Shown: positions 12,205 through 24,244 of the stretch, piece by piece | How positions within the stretch are numbered: position 1 is the first letter of the stretch | How the letters are laid out: every line of letters begins with the position of its first letter | DNA from: Parietaria judaica | Lineage: Eukaryota > Streptophyta > Magnoliopsida > Rosales > Urticaceae | Length of the DNA stretch: 64,000 bases | NCBI GenBank assembly: GCA_954871525.1 | Contig: OX940862.1 | Span: 45,377,732 to 45,441,731 of the forward strand | Reading direction: 5' to 3' | Notes under the pieces: generated by a model | What the model saw: the letters and a program-made list of their open reading frames with translations, nothing else | Told to the model about the DNA's origin: nothing | Databases searched by the model: none | Made by a program: the position numbers and the translations under genes

Positions 12205-14120
12205 TGTTGGAAATTGGGTATAGCTCCGAAGCCATTTATTGGAAATCGGATATGCTAATATGCCAATTTACCTTGAAAAATAACGAAATAGCTTCGATTG
12301 CAAATTCATTAAAAATACTTTTAACGTCCTGTCCAAATTACCTCGAATATTCCGATCACATCAGTCCGTCCGGGTAACTTCAAAAATAAATTTAAGCAGA
12401 AAAGTTACACCGTAACAACGTACTGATATCGAGCAATTTGGATAAAGCGACCGGATAAATAATTGGCAAATTAATTATCACAATTAATTTCATAACAACA
12501 ATATTAAATCTAATGTCTATGGAAAATAAATAAATACAATAAAAGAAATTTTTCATTTATTGACTCAATGCATAAGGCCGTACCTCATTGACGACTTTCG
12601 GCTGCGCGTTCTGACTTTGGCAGGGCTCCGCCGATGCTGAGGGAAACTCCCGTCATCTTCCGGGATATTCTCCAGGATTCCTCGTACCGAAGCGTGGGCT
12701 TCGCCGGCAGGACTCCGTCGCAAAATTTAACTAACGGTTCTTTTTAAGCTACCGGAGAAAAATATCTCCTAAGCCGAACCAGAAGAGAGATCAAAAGCAG
12801 AAAACTCGCAGACCCTAAAGAGAGAGGGAGAGCTCGAGTTTTTGCTCTGGGGAAAGGTATGAAAATTTTGTAGAATGAGCTCCCTATTTATAGCCTTAGC
12901 CCGTAACCGAATTTGAGAAATTCACACACAAATTTCGAATTTATATATATTAAATATAATTAATTATCTTAATCCAAAGGTTTAAATTCAATCTCATCTA
13001 AATCCAATTGATATAATTATTCAGGGATTTAATTAAATAAGAAAGATTTGGTAAAATCAAAAACCAATCTTATCCTCTTATTTAAATATAATTTGAATAG
13101 ATATATATATTTAATTTCGAAAATAATGATTAAATATAATTAATTATCCTAATCCAAAGGTTTAGATTCAATCTCACCTAAATCCAATAGATATAATTAA
13201 TTAGGGCTTTAATTAAATAAGAAAGACTTGGTAAAACCAAAAACCAATCTTATCTACTTATTTAAATATAATTTTGAAATATATATATATAATAATAATT
13301 TCAAAAATGATTAATTATTATATATTAATTAATATCCAATCCGACGGTAAAGATTAAATCTTAAACCGATCCAACAGATACAATTAATTAGGTCAAATTC
13401 GAAAAACCTTAAGCTTGGTCACCAAGCTACTATTTTCTATTTAGGGTTAGGTCAAAATTCAATTTTTTTAATCCAACGGTTGATATTAAATCATTTTTGA
13501 TCCAATGGATTAAATTGATTTTAGAGTTTTACTAAAATACCAAATATTAGGTACTTATAACGCAGATATTAAAAGATCAAACCAAGTCAAATGCCTGTGA
13601 AGTGGTTGCACTTTCCTTGTTGCTCAATAAATGATTTACACATATAATATATAATTAAATATATATTATTATTATTAATATAAATCTATTAATTATTAAT
13701 AAGATATAAATAATTAAATCCAAATAATTAAATTACATTAATAATTCCTGATCTCAATATCACACATTAAAATGTCATGGTGCCACACCATCATTTAAAT
13801 TCGTGACATGTGATTGAATTTCATAGCTTGTCGTACCGAACACAAACTTAGAAAATCCATAAATCACAAACCGTAAGTCGGAATGACTTGGTTCAAAAAG
13901 CAAAGTGTCTTAGAATTTAATTTACATCAACATGGTGCTGATAGAAAATATAAATTCTAACTTTTTTTATCAGTTAATTCCGTGTACCAAAATATGGTAC
14001 TTTTTCCATGTTGACGATAAAACTTTCTGACGTCTACCAAAGACCTGTCAGTTTCATAAGTCGAGCCAAATGATTAAAAATTATCCAGAATGTATTTTAA
14101 TCACGTACATATCATCCGTA
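12205..14120 (-). mobile_element. Truncated inverted A-type LTR (A3), copy 1
   Basis: It begins TGTTGGAAATTGGG at 12205 on the plus strand (the LTR 3' end reversed) and runs backward through recognisable family-A blocks: GGCTGCGCG, GGGAAACTCCCGTCATCTTCC, the TATAAATAG region and ATCACACATTAAAATGTCATGG. It stops at 14120, where it abuts gag. The first 1 kb or so of the LTR is missing. CCAAT (12200-12204) is the flank on the complete side. It is clearly diverged from A2, so it is another subfamily. Confidence 0.75.
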
Positions 14121-14452
14121 CCATTTTAGCTTTGAACCTTGTCATGAAGTCCCTAAGAGGCTCGTTTGCCCTTTGTTGCAGAGCGTACAAATTGGCTACA
14201 GTGATCTTAGTCTCCATAAACATGGAGAAATGTTTGAGAAACACCATAGTCAGCTGACCGAAGCTGCCGATCGAGTTTGGTTCTAATTGGGAGAACCATT
14301 CCATCGCTGCCCCTATAAGGTTCTCAGTGAAATACTGGCATCTCCCGGCATCCAGCTCGTGGATGCCGAGGTTAGCCCACCCCATGGCGATCCGGAAAGC
14401 CCTCAGATGAACCTTCGGGTTGGTGGTACCGTCATACTTGGGTATGTAGATC
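14121..14452 (-). pseudogene. gag fragment of B (copy 1, cut at duplication junction)
   Basis: The minus-strand reading includes MGWANLGIHELDAGRCQYF, AAMEWFSQLEPNSI and ANEPLRDFMTRFKAKM, the middle of a plant Retrotrans_gag capsid domain. It is cut on one side by inverted LTR A3 and on the other by the duplication junction at about 14453. The longer version is at 21861-22959. Confidence 0.85.
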
Positions 14453-14455
14453 TTC

Positions 14456-16094
14456 CTTGACTTATAAAACTGAAAGGTCTTTGGCAGACGTCAGATAGTT
14501 TTATTGTTAGCGTGGCAAAAGTACCCTATTTTGGTACACGAAATTAACTGATAAAAAAAAGTTATAATTTAGATTTTCTATCAGCACCATGTTGTTGTAA
14601 ATTAATTTCTAAGCAACTTTGCTTTTTGAACCAAGTCATTTCGACTTACGGTTAGTGATTTATGGATTTTCTAAGTTTATGATCGGTTCGATAAACTTTG
14701 AAATTGAATCACGTGTCACGAATTTAAATGATGGTGTGGCACCATGATATTTTAATATGTGATATTGAGATCAGGAATAATTAATATAATTTAATTATTT
14801 GGATTTAATTATTAATATCTTATTAATAATTAATTAATAATTAATAGATTTATATTAATAAATAAAAATATATATTTATATATATTCATATGTGTAAATT
14901 CGAATTAGGGTTTGGTATATGAAACCCTAGCTAAATTCGAATGGCATGATTTGGTATTTCCATATTTGCGGCATAAGAACCAAATATTTTGGTATTTTAG
15001 CAAATCCCTAAAATCAATATTATCCATTGGATCGGTTATGATTTAATATCAACCGTTAGATTAGGATATTGATAAATTTGAAATAAATGACTTGGTGACC
15101 AAGTTTTATTTTTCGAATTTGGTTAATTAATTGTATCCTTTAGATCGGTCTAAGATTCAATCTTTACAGTCGGATTAAAAAATTAATTAATTATATATAT
15201 CTATATATATATTCGAATTATAGTTGATCCATTAGATCGGTTTAAAGATTTATCTCAACCATTGGATCTAGATAATGATAATTCGAATTTTATTATATAT
15301 ATATATATGATAATTCGAATTTTATACTGATAAGAAGATAAGATTGGATTTTTTATTTATCCAAATATTTCTTATTAATTAAATCCCTAATTAATTATAT
15401 CCATTGGATTTAGATGAGATTAAATATGGACCATTGGATTAAAATAATTAATTATATTTAATTAATAGAATTCAAAATTAGGGAGGAAAATTCTCCAATT
15501 CGGTTTCCGGTTTTGAGTTTATAAATAGGAGGCTCATTCTACACATTTTTCACTCCTTTCCCCAGAGAAAAATTCGAACTGTCCCTCTTCCTCAGGGTCT
15601 GCGAATTTTCTCTTTGATCTCTTTCTTCTGGTTCGGCTTAGGAGACTATTTCTCCGGAAGCTTAAAAAGAACCATTAGTTAAGATTTTGCGACCGAGTCC
15701 TGCCGGCGAAGCCCACGCTTCCGTACGAGGATTCCAGGAGAATATCCCGGAAGATCACGGGAGTTTCCCTCAGCACCGGCGGAGCCCTGCCCGATTCAGA
15801 GCGCGCAGCCGGAAATCGTCATACGAGGTACGGCCTTATGCATTGGGTTAATAAATGCAAAAATTTACTGCTTTCTATTTATTTCATATTATGACGAGTT
15901 TATTAATAATGATTTATGAATATTAAATTACATAATATTTATCAGATCTTGGGATATGGTCATTATCCGATATTCGGACCGTTGTACGGATAACAAGTTT
16001 TTCCGCTTTAAAATAATTTTTTAAATGTTACCCAGACGGTTCGGAGGTATAACTCATGATAATTTTTACGGAATCCGAGACGTGATTCCCAACA
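14456..16094 (+). mobile_element. 3' part of solo LTR A2 (duplicated copy)
   Basis: This is an identical copy of 6708-8346 created by the tandem duplication. It lacks the first 1047 bp of the LTR, so its start has no LTR terminus or TSD. It keeps the TATA box (about 15520) and the GATTCCCAACA end followed by GTCTT. Confidence 0.92.
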
Positions 16095-18549
16095 GTCTTT
16101 ACGACCAAGAGAAATCCTAAGGCTGCGGGTAGGTTTTATATATCTGTTTAGGGTCACAAGGGTGACTTTGTTCGGGGAATTTCGAACAAGGACGATAACT
16201 GGCAAGATAGGTATTTCTTTTTCAAGCTGTATTTAGGGTCCTTTGATACGTGGACAGCGTATGTTAACAAATGGGCGCACGAGATTGGTAACTTTTATAG
16301 TTTTATTTCGCTCGGCTTTTCTTTTCTGTTCGAACATATTTTTCTGATCGTGTTCTTTGGTGAGTTTTTCAGATCGTACGGGTAAAAAGGTGAGGTCGAT
16401 TCCTCTTGGTGCGGTGTGGAAGGCTAGGAAAGGAATTCTCTTTTCGAGTGGAGGGATAGAGTGGAAGGAGCTCTCCGAAAAGAGGTTTTTCGACGCTGGG
16501 TTGTGGAAGCCTGCTCCGAACACCACCTACGTTCCTTATTACGAGCGTGTGCTGTTTTCTAGCAGCGAAGATGAAGGTATGTATCTAGCAAAATATTTTT
16601 TGATTTTTGGTCGGGAGAATATTAAAGAGTTTGTTTGTAGGCAGATTCGATGGAGCCGAACTATAGGGAGATCGGGGCTCAGAGGGCAGCTGCCAAGGGT
16701 GCAGAGAAGGAGAAGGCCAAAGACAAGGGCAAGGGAGTTCTAATCTCTGAAGAGGTTTCTGGTCGGATTGAGCCAACCAAAGGAAAGAAGAGGGCCTCCG
16801 AACCGACCAGGACCATCCCCGAGAAGGGAGCCACCCGAGGGGAAGATCCCACTCTGCCCAAGGAGACACGAGAAGCAGCTCCTGACCCGGAGGTTGATGC
16901 GAAGGTTTCGGGGACCATTCTTTGTGCGGCCGAACATCAGGCTGCTCAGGCCGTAGCTGAAAGGCGGTTCGTCGAGTTATCCGACGAGGAACCTATCCTG
17001 CCGACGGTGGGGACTTCGGAGCTTCTAGTCTCGTCTGGTTTGGCCCCAGTGGTTTCGAGTTCTCTGGTTAAGCGGGCTCGATCCTAGGAAGAAGAAGCGG
17101 CGTGCAAGAAGCCGAAGGGGGACAAGCATCCCCCAAAATATGGGAGTGAGTAATTGCCGAAGGGTGTTCGGCCATCATCCGGGGCACCACGACCTGCTGG
17201 TGCTAATCCGTTGACCAAGGGCCAAGGTTCTTCGAAGCGCAAGGCCGTTCAGAAGAAGTTGGCTGGTCGGGATAGGCCTGTAGTCGGGACTTACTAGAAA
17301 AGCCCGTAGTTGTTCTGCAGCTGGGGGGCCGAAGCCTCAGCCCGACCCGTCAAGAGCGGCCAAGGTGTCCTGGTACAGGGAGAAAGGACTTTACGATGCC
17401 CCCGGGATAGCTGGGAATTCGCTGAAGTAGCTGAACAGCGGGGGGGTCTCTCCTGTGAAGGATGCTGAGGTTACTCAGCCTCGGGCGTAAAACTCTTTTG
17501 CAGCCAAGGTGAGCGGAGGGCAAGGCTTCACTTTTTTTTTTTATATAACTTTCCTTGAAAATTTTCTGAAGGTTTTGTTTTTTCTTTTGTTGACAGCTCG
17601 GTGCGTCTGCCAACGACATGATCCTGAGGTATAAGGCCTCGATCAACGAGTTGAAGGCGATGTTGGCGGTGGCTGAGGGGGAGGAGGCCAAGGCTGAATT
17701 GGCCGAGAAGAAGGAGGAGCTTGCTCGGGTGAATTTTGAGCTAGAAGAATGTTCCGGGCAGCTAGCTGCGAGGAAGATGGAAATCGTCGAGCTATAGCGT
17801 TTGATCGCCGCTCGAGAGAGCAAGATCAAGGATTTGGAGATCACTTAATTGGATCTCCGGTAGAAACTCTCTATCGCCTCCGCCTTGGTCTGTGAGTCCA
17901 AACGAACGAGAACAAGGTCATCGGGATGCTTACTACTTCCGATGCCAAGTTGAGCCGGGCTGAGAGAGATCTCAGGTCGGTGAGTGACGAGCTCATTCTG
18001 GTGAAGGTGGAGCACGACTATGCATCCCAGGCGTTGGAGAAGACTCAGGAGGAAGCGGCTGCCGACAAAGAAGCCATCAAGGCTGTCCGCCGCAAGTATA
18101 GGAAGCGGGTCCAGCAGAGGGACGCAGTGATTTCTCGACACCAAGAAGTGGCCTATCAGACCAAGCTCCTGCACCAGGTTCAAGGTAATCTGGCCCTTGT
18201 TGGTGAACTTCTTGAGGAGAAGCTCACCGACTCAGAGAGCGAGTTAGAGGTCCTCAAAGAGGACAAGTCCGAATTTGAAGACTTTCTGGCAGCGAAGCCG
18301 GTGCCCTTGGTGGACTCGCCAATCCTCTCCCCAAATCTCGAACTGACTGAGAATGCTGATGATGCAGATCAGAGGACCCAGGTAGACCCTTCTGACCTTG
18401 TAGAGCCGATCCTCGCGGAGCCCGGGGCGACTTCTTGCAATCCTGCTTCGAACTCAGCCGAGCCCAGCCTCTTACCCCCGACCGAGCCGATGCCGACCGG
18501 GCAAGAACAGGCCGACCCGACCATGCACGAGGCTCAGACCGACGGTTGA
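16095..18549 (+). pseudogene. 3' exons of the antisense ORF (duplicated copy)
   Basis: This is a copy of 8347-10801, carrying the RYFFFKLYLGSFDTWTAYV domain end, DRTGKKVRSIPLGAVWKAR, the charged linker, the coiled coil and the acidic tail ending at 18549. Introns correspond to 16288-16372, 16577-16644 and 17509-17596. The same stops as in copy 1 are present. One base differs in the linker (AAGGACAAG to AAAGACAAG), a silent change in the frame used. It has no own 5' exon: a partial LTR lies directly upstream. Confidence 0.85.
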
Positions 18550-19215
18550 AGGATTTTGCAACAACCAATTTTTTTTTTAATTTTTTTTTTATATTTAATA
18601 AGTTTTGAACAATTTTCCTGCCCGTGGTTAGGGCTTTTCCTTCGGCTGGTCATGGGACCTGAACTCTTCTTTTTGTAATCTCCTTTTTCCTTTCTGTCAT
18701 ACTCTGCCCGTGGTTAGGGCTTATTATTTTTATGCATCGTTATTTCTCTTCTATTTTGATATCCGCTTACTTTTTGCTATTATATTCCTATAAAAAATTA
18801 TATTCCTTTATATGTTGCTGTTATTTTTCTTAAAAACTCATATATATTTATATATATATATATATATATATTGAACATATACGGAGTTATTTGATGATAT
18901 TGTTTGTGACAAATATTGGAATGTATCCGATGAGGAAATTTTGGGTCTTATTTTGTAAATGTAATGGCTATTTGAAAGAGATAATTAAATTGATACGATA
19001 AAAGATAATAGAAGATTAAATTGATATGGTAAAAGATAGTTAAGTTGATACCTTGAAGGTTTCTCGAGCACGACAGTTGGATGTGGTTCTTCAAGCATTT
19101 TTGCTGAGGGTTGATTGATTCGAGTAAAAATCTCTGGATATCCGATTCGTTATCCGAGCTTCTATGCTATATGAGAGGAAAAAGTATTGTATTCGTACAA
19201 ACGTTATAAGTGAGG

Positions 19216-19424
19216 GGGTGTGATGCCCGAGGAAGTGTGTTACTTGCGATGAGAGGGTATGGTACCCGAGCAAGTATGTTACTTGTAATGGAAGGGTATG
19301 GTACCCGAGCAAGTATGCGACTTGCGAGGAAAGGGTATGGTACCCGAGCAAGTATGTAACTTGTGGGAGGGTATGGTACCCGAGCAAGTATGCGACTTGC
19401 GAGGAAAAGGTATGATACCCGATT
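19216..19424. repeat. 39-bp tandem array (duplicated copy)
   Basis: This is a copy of 11476-11684 with the same units in the same order. Confidence 0.85.
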
Positions 19425-19757
19425 AGGTGGACTAGATTTTTTATAGGTAAGCTATATTTTAAGGACAAGATAAGTAACTTATCGCGTTGCTCGTGTTTGC
19501 TTTCTTGCTTGACACTTTTAATATAAGGAAGTATTAATTATTTTTAAACAGCTGGCTACTTGGGTATTTCTCTTGTATTTAATTCAATTTGAGGGTCGAT
19601 CTTTCAATTAAGAATTTCGGTTGAGGTCGGGGGGTGTGTGGTTGTTTTGTTTATTGGGGCTGCGTTCGACCGTCGTCTATTTGGTTGAATTGCCTATGTA
19701 CCCCATTCTTTCGGGATCCAGCCATTACGTAGTTCATGGGAAGTCAGTCTCTGACTT

Positions 19758-19943
19758 TTAAGCGTAATATTTTCTAAGGTGCATAGCATTCCAGCTGCAG
19801 AGGACTCTTGATCTGTCCGGGGTAGCTAGCTTGTATACACCAGGTTTTACTACTTTAGAAACGATATAAGGTCCTTCCCAGTTAGCCCCCAACTTACCGG
19901 CATTGAGTTTGGCTGTGTTCTGGAAGACCTTTCTGAGGACCAA
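19758..19943 (-). pseudogene. Integrase C-terminal fragment of B (copy 2)
   Basis: This is a duplicate of 12018-12203 (LGANWEGPYIVSKVV, ending RKYYA). It is separated from the gag fragment at 21861 by inverted LTR A3. In an intact element about 4 kb of protease, RT, RNase H and integrase sequence would be expected between them. Confidence 0.85.
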
Positions 19944-19944
19944 T

Positions 19945-21860
19945 TGTTGGAAATTGGGTATAGCTCCGAAGCCATTTATTGGAAATCGGATATGCTAATA
20001 TGCCAATTTACCTTGAAAAATAACGAAATAGCTTCGATTGCAAATTCATTAAAAATACTTTTAACGTCCTGTCCAAATTACCTCGAATATTCCGATCACA
20101 TCAGTCCGTCCGGGTAACTTCAAAAATAAATTTAAGCAGAAAAGTTACACCGTAACAACGTACTGATATCGAGCAATTTGGATAAAGCGACCGGATAAAT
20201 AATTGGCAAATTAATTATCACAATTAATTTCATAACAACAATATTAAATCTAATGTCTATGGAAAATAAATAAATACAATAAAAGAAATTTTTCATTTAT
20301 TGACTCAATGCATAAGGCCGTACCTCATTGACGACTTTCGGCTGCGCGTTCTGACTTTGGCAGGGCTCCGCCGATGCTGAGGGAAACTCCCGTCATCTTC
20401 CGGGATATTCTCCAGGATTCCTCGTACCGAAGCGTGGGCTTCGCCGGCAGGACTCCGTCGCAAAATTTAACTAACGGTTCTTTTTAAGCTACCGGAGAAA
20501 AATATCTCCTAAGCCGAACCAGAAGAGAGATCAAAAGCAGAAAACTCGCAGACCCTAAAGAGAGAGGGAGAGCTCGAGTTTTTGCTCTGGGGAAAGGTAT
20601 GAAAATTTTGTAGAATGAGCTCCCTATTTATAGCCTTAGCCCGTAACCGAATTTGAGAAATTCACACACAAATTTCGAATTTATATATATTAAATATAAT
20701 TAATTATCTTAATCCAAAGGTTTAAATTCAATCTCATCTAAATCCAATTGATATAATTATTCAGGGATTTAATTAAATAAGAAAGATTTGGTAAAATCAA
20801 AAACCAATCTTATCCTCTTATTTAAATATAATTTGAATAGATATATATATTTAATTTCGAAAATAATGATTAAATATAATTAATTATCCTAATCCAAAGG
20901 TTTAGATTCAATCTCACCTAAATCCAATAGATATAATTAATTAGGGCTTTAATTAAATAAGAAAGACTTGGTAAAACCAAAAACCAATCTTATCTACTTA
21001 TTTAAATATAATTTTGAAATATATATATATAATAATAATTTCAAAAATGATTAATTATTATATATTAATTAATATCCAATCCGACGGTAAAGATTAAATC
21101 TTAAACCGATCCAACAGATACAATTAATTAGGTCAAATTCGAAAAACCTTAAGCTTGGTCACCAAGCTACTATTTTCTATTTAGGGTTAGGTCAAAATTC
21201 AATTTTTTTAATCCAACGGTTGATATTAAATCATTTTTGATCCAATGGATTAAATTGATTTTAGAGTTTTACTAAAATACCAAATATTAGGTACTTATAA
21301 CGCAGATATTAAAAGATCAAACCAAGTCAAATGCCTGTGAAGTGGTTGCACTTTCCTTGTTGCTCAATAAATGATTTACACATATAATATATAATTAAAT
21401 ATATATTATTATTATTAATATAAATCTATTAATTATTAATAAGATATAAATAATTAAATCCAAATAATTAAATTACATTAATAATTCCTGATCTCAATAT
21501 CACACATTAAAATGTCATGGTGCCACACCATCATTTAAATTCGTGACATGTGATTGAATTTCATAGCTTGTCGTACCGAACACAAACTTAGAAAATCCAT
21601 AAATCACAAACCGTAAGTCGGAATGACTTGGTTCAAAAAGCAAAGTGTCTTAGAATTTAATTTACATCAACATGGTGCTGATAGAAAATATAAATTCTAA
21701 CTTTTTTTATCAGTTAATTCCGTGTACCAAAATATGGTACTTTTTCCATGTTGACGATAAAACTTTCTGACGTCTACCAAAGACCTGTCAGTTTCATAAG
21801 TCGAGCCAAATGATTAAAAATTATCCAGAATGTATTTTAATCACGTACGTATCATCCGTA
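19945..21860 (-). mobile_element. Truncated inverted A-type LTR (A3), copy 2
   Basis: This is a duplicate of 12205-14120. One substitution was seen near the gag border (CGTACGT here, CGTACAT in copy 1). Confidence 0.75.
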
Positions 21861-22959
21861 CCATTTTAGCTTTGAACCTTGTCATGAAGTCCCTAAGAGG
21901 CTCGTTTGCCCTTTGTTGCAGAGCGTACAAATTGGCTACAGTGATCTTAGTCTCCATAAACATGGAGAAATGTTTGAGAAACACCATAGTCAGCTGACCG
22001 AAGCTGCCGATCGAGTTTGGTTCTAATTGGGAGAACCATTCCATCGCTGCCCCTATAAGGTTCTCAGTGAAATACTGGCATCTCCCGGCATCCAGCTCGT
22101 GGATGCCGAGGTTAGCCCACCCCATGGCGATCCGGAAAGCCCTCAGATGAACCTTCGGGTTGGTGGTACCGTCATACTTGGGTATGTAGATCTGCCTGCC
22201 GTGCCTTAGTCGAACGTTCGTGATAGCCGTCGAGAACGGAGTTATTGTTGATTCTTCGGCCAGACGTTTGATTTTGGGGGCGGCAGATACTGCCTGCTGT
22301 ACTCGCGAGTCCACCTTGGAGAGTCTCTCTCCCATCTTCTTCTTATTACGTTTGAGCTCTTCCAGCTCGGAAATTTTGTGGGGCGCTGGCTCGTTTTGAG
22401 CGCGCTGGGAGTATAGGCCCGCTTGATTAATCCCCGAACGCCGGGAGTAATTGCTTGGCCCTGGAGGGGTGAAGTAGTTTGGGCTCTCTTCCTGGGATGG
22501 ACTCGAGAACTGAACTCCGATTGGACGATTGCGGGATTGTTGGTACGGAGTGTTCAGCCCGGAGTCGGGCTGGTTGGTTCCGAACGATGGAGCTCGGAAG
22601 CAGGGGATGCCAAGATTAGGTGGCGGGGGGAGCGCGCTCACTTATGGATCCGCAGGTGGGGGTGGTGTATTCGGACGCGGATCCCTTGGGAGAGGCGCCT
22701 TATTTGTTCTCTGGGCTCGGGGATCGTTGAGGTCCTGGAAGTCAAAGTGGACCGTATTTACCCTCTTTCGATTCCTTTGCCCGGAGGTCTGCCCGATCTC
22801 GTTCACAGAATAGGGCCTCTTTTCGATTCGGGTCTGGGTGCTCATGAGAAACTCATTTTTTCTTCTGAGTTCAACATTTTCAGCAGCCTGTTCTTGGAGC
22901 TGAGTTCTTAGGGGCTGTTCCTCGGCACTCTGGTCAGGGGTTGACTCGACCAGGACGTT
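21861..22959 (-). pseudogene. gag of element B, truncated
   Basis: The minus-strand frame starts shortly after the primer-binding site (around NSASNVLVESTPDQSAEEQP; no ATG is left there) and passes MSTQTRIEKRPYSVNEIG, a proline-rich segment and a coiled-coil stretch (ISELEELKRNKKKMGERL). It enters the Retrotrans_gag domain (YIPKYDGTTNPKVHLRAF, WFSQLEPNS, LRDFMTRFKAKM) and is cut at 21860 by LTR A3. One in-frame stop lies at 22642-22644. Zinc knuckle and protease are missing. The encoded protein would have been the capsid precursor of the element. Confidence 0.85.
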
Positions 22960-23027
22960 AGAAGCAGAATTTTCCTCGGAACTCGTTGTTGTGTCTCAAG
23001 TACGACAGAGTTAGCAAGATCAAAGAT

Positions 23028-23045
23028 TTCCCACAGACGGCGCCA
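23028..23045 (-). other. Primer-binding site of element B
   Basis: On the minus strand, three bases after the LTR end (CAACA) comes TGGCGCCGTCTGTGGGAA. This is a tRNA 3'-end complement of the type common in Tat-lineage gypsy elements; I believe tRNA-Arg, to be confirmed by matching tRNA sequences. It fixes the element's orientation as minus. Confidence 0.85.
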
Positions 23046-23048
23046 AAC

Positions 23049-24244
23049 TGTTGACGTGGTTTCGCACGCCAACGGTCGAGTGTATTGTGAATGGGATTCG
23101 ATTCGAATATGCTAAGATTTTTGTGGATCCTGACCTCCGCGTCGTCAATACTATCAACGATGACACACGAAATTAAAGAACAAAGAAAATAAATAAAACA
23201 CCAGAGTTTTTTAGAGAGGTTCATCCCAATGCGGTAGTTGACCACGTCCTTTGTACGTTTATTGCTTTTTGAAAGATTGATCAGTCGGAACCACAAGCCA
23301 ATTCCTGATAGATCGAAAATGAAAGAAAAACACTCTAAAGATATGAATTCTCACAGACTCTTTTCTCTCAATGGTGGATGCTTGCCTGCGTGTAGAAGGG
23401 CTGCCTTCATGCTTTTATAAACGTCTGGTTTGTGCCCGTTGGAGGTGGACGTCGGTAGTCGCTTTGAGTTTGGTCCTTGAATTGCTGCCGAGCTGACATG
23501 TGGGCCACGTCTTGCGAGATCCTCGTAGTAGTGGACCTTGACTGGTTGTCGTGGGGTTTGAATTAGTCGTGGCAGTTTTTGTGTTCGGTCGTCGGGAGTT
23601 TGAATTAAGGTGGTTGACCAGGTCTGCTCGCGCTCGAATGTATGGCTTTATTTTGCTCAGAGGCTTTATTCAACTTCTGCTCGGATCCCTTTTGAGATAG
23701 TTAGTCCAGGACAAGGTTTTAAATACCGCTTGCCGATGTCGTTTCGCACTTTTTATTTTATGGATATATCGCTTGTCGATGGGTACCTCGATAGGTAAAT
23801 CGATGGGTATGCCGATGGATATATCGGTTCGCATATCCTCGAAAAAGTATTTTTGATGGGCATGCCGATTAATATTCGAGAAATTTAATACCTTGGTCCT
23901 GGAGGAGCCTTGGGTGTTGGTTTTAACCAAGTGTTGTTTTTGAAGTGAGATTTTGAGTTCTGCTCGGATTCTTCCTTTGGAACTCTATTCAGACTTCTTT
24001 TGAGGTTATTCTGCTTGGGCTCTCTAGAATGTATTCTGTTCGGGTGACTTTGCCTTCTGGGCTTTTAGCTTTGCTCGGGCCCAAACACCAAGTGACTAGT
24101 GGGCCTTTGGGCTTTGTATTTCACAAGCCCAATTTCGTATGAACATTTAAATATATTCATACCTTAGGTCATAGACATTTTATTCTATACATTTAATTAA
24201 TGACCTCACAATTCTAATTTATGGAACGAATTTTCACATCAACA
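23049..24244 (-). mobile_element. Element B 5' LTR (complete)
   Basis: This 1196-bp LTR runs from TGTTGACGTGG to CACATCAACA on the plus strand. On the minus strand a TATA box (TTTATAAAAG, plus-strand about 23412-23421) divides a U3 of about 820 bp from R/U5. The primer-binding site lies directly beyond its inner end. A minus-strand ORF reading at 23670-23930 is a shadow. Confidence 0.85.

Larger units (their letters stand above)
6708..14455. repeat. 7.75-kb tandem duplication, first copy
   Basis: This 7748-bp unit begins inside solo LTR A2 (CTTGACTTATAAAACTG) and ends inside the gag fragment near 14453. It holds the 3' part of A2, the 3' exons of the antisense ORF, the 39-bp array, the integrase fragment, the inverted A-type LTR and part of gag. 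It is followed immediately by a second copy. The only differences I found are G/A near 8976 (A in copy 2), a (TA)n tract longer by 8 bp here, and A/G at 14109. Confidence 0.95.
14456..22195. repeat. 7.75-kb tandem duplication, second copy
   Basis: This is a head-to-tail copy of 6708-14455, offset by 7748 bp before the TA tract and 7740 bp after it. At the junction (14451-14460, TCTTCCTTGA) gag sequence passes into mid-LTR A2 sequence with only a few bases of ambiguous homology, so the event is not LTR-LTR recombination. At 22193 the copy continues into intact gag (TCTGCCTGCC), whereas copy 1 jumps. Identity near 99.9% shows the event is far younger than element B. Confidence 0.95.
4491..24244 (-). 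mobile_element. Gypsy (Tat-like) element B, broken and duplicated
   Basis: This is a minus-strand Ty3/gypsy element bounded by TGTTGACGTGG (4491) and ATCAACA (24244), inserted into solo LTR A1 with flanks ATTCG (4486-4490) and ATTGG (24245-24249). In element order it has a 5' LTR (23049-24244), a primer-binding site, gag, a deletion removing protease, RT, RNase H and most of integrase, an integrase C-terminal fragment, a 39-bp tandem array, an antisense extra ORF and a truncated 3' LTR. Two further LTR insertions and a 7.75-kb tandem duplication sit inside it. The first 125 bp of the two LTRs differ by about 6% by eye, so it is an older insertion. Confidence 0.8.

Noticed and set aside
6708..22195. 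Two separate insertions of the same element instead of a tandem duplication
   Set aside because: The copies share the same nested insertions and breakpoints, and the junction lacks LTR ends and TSDs.
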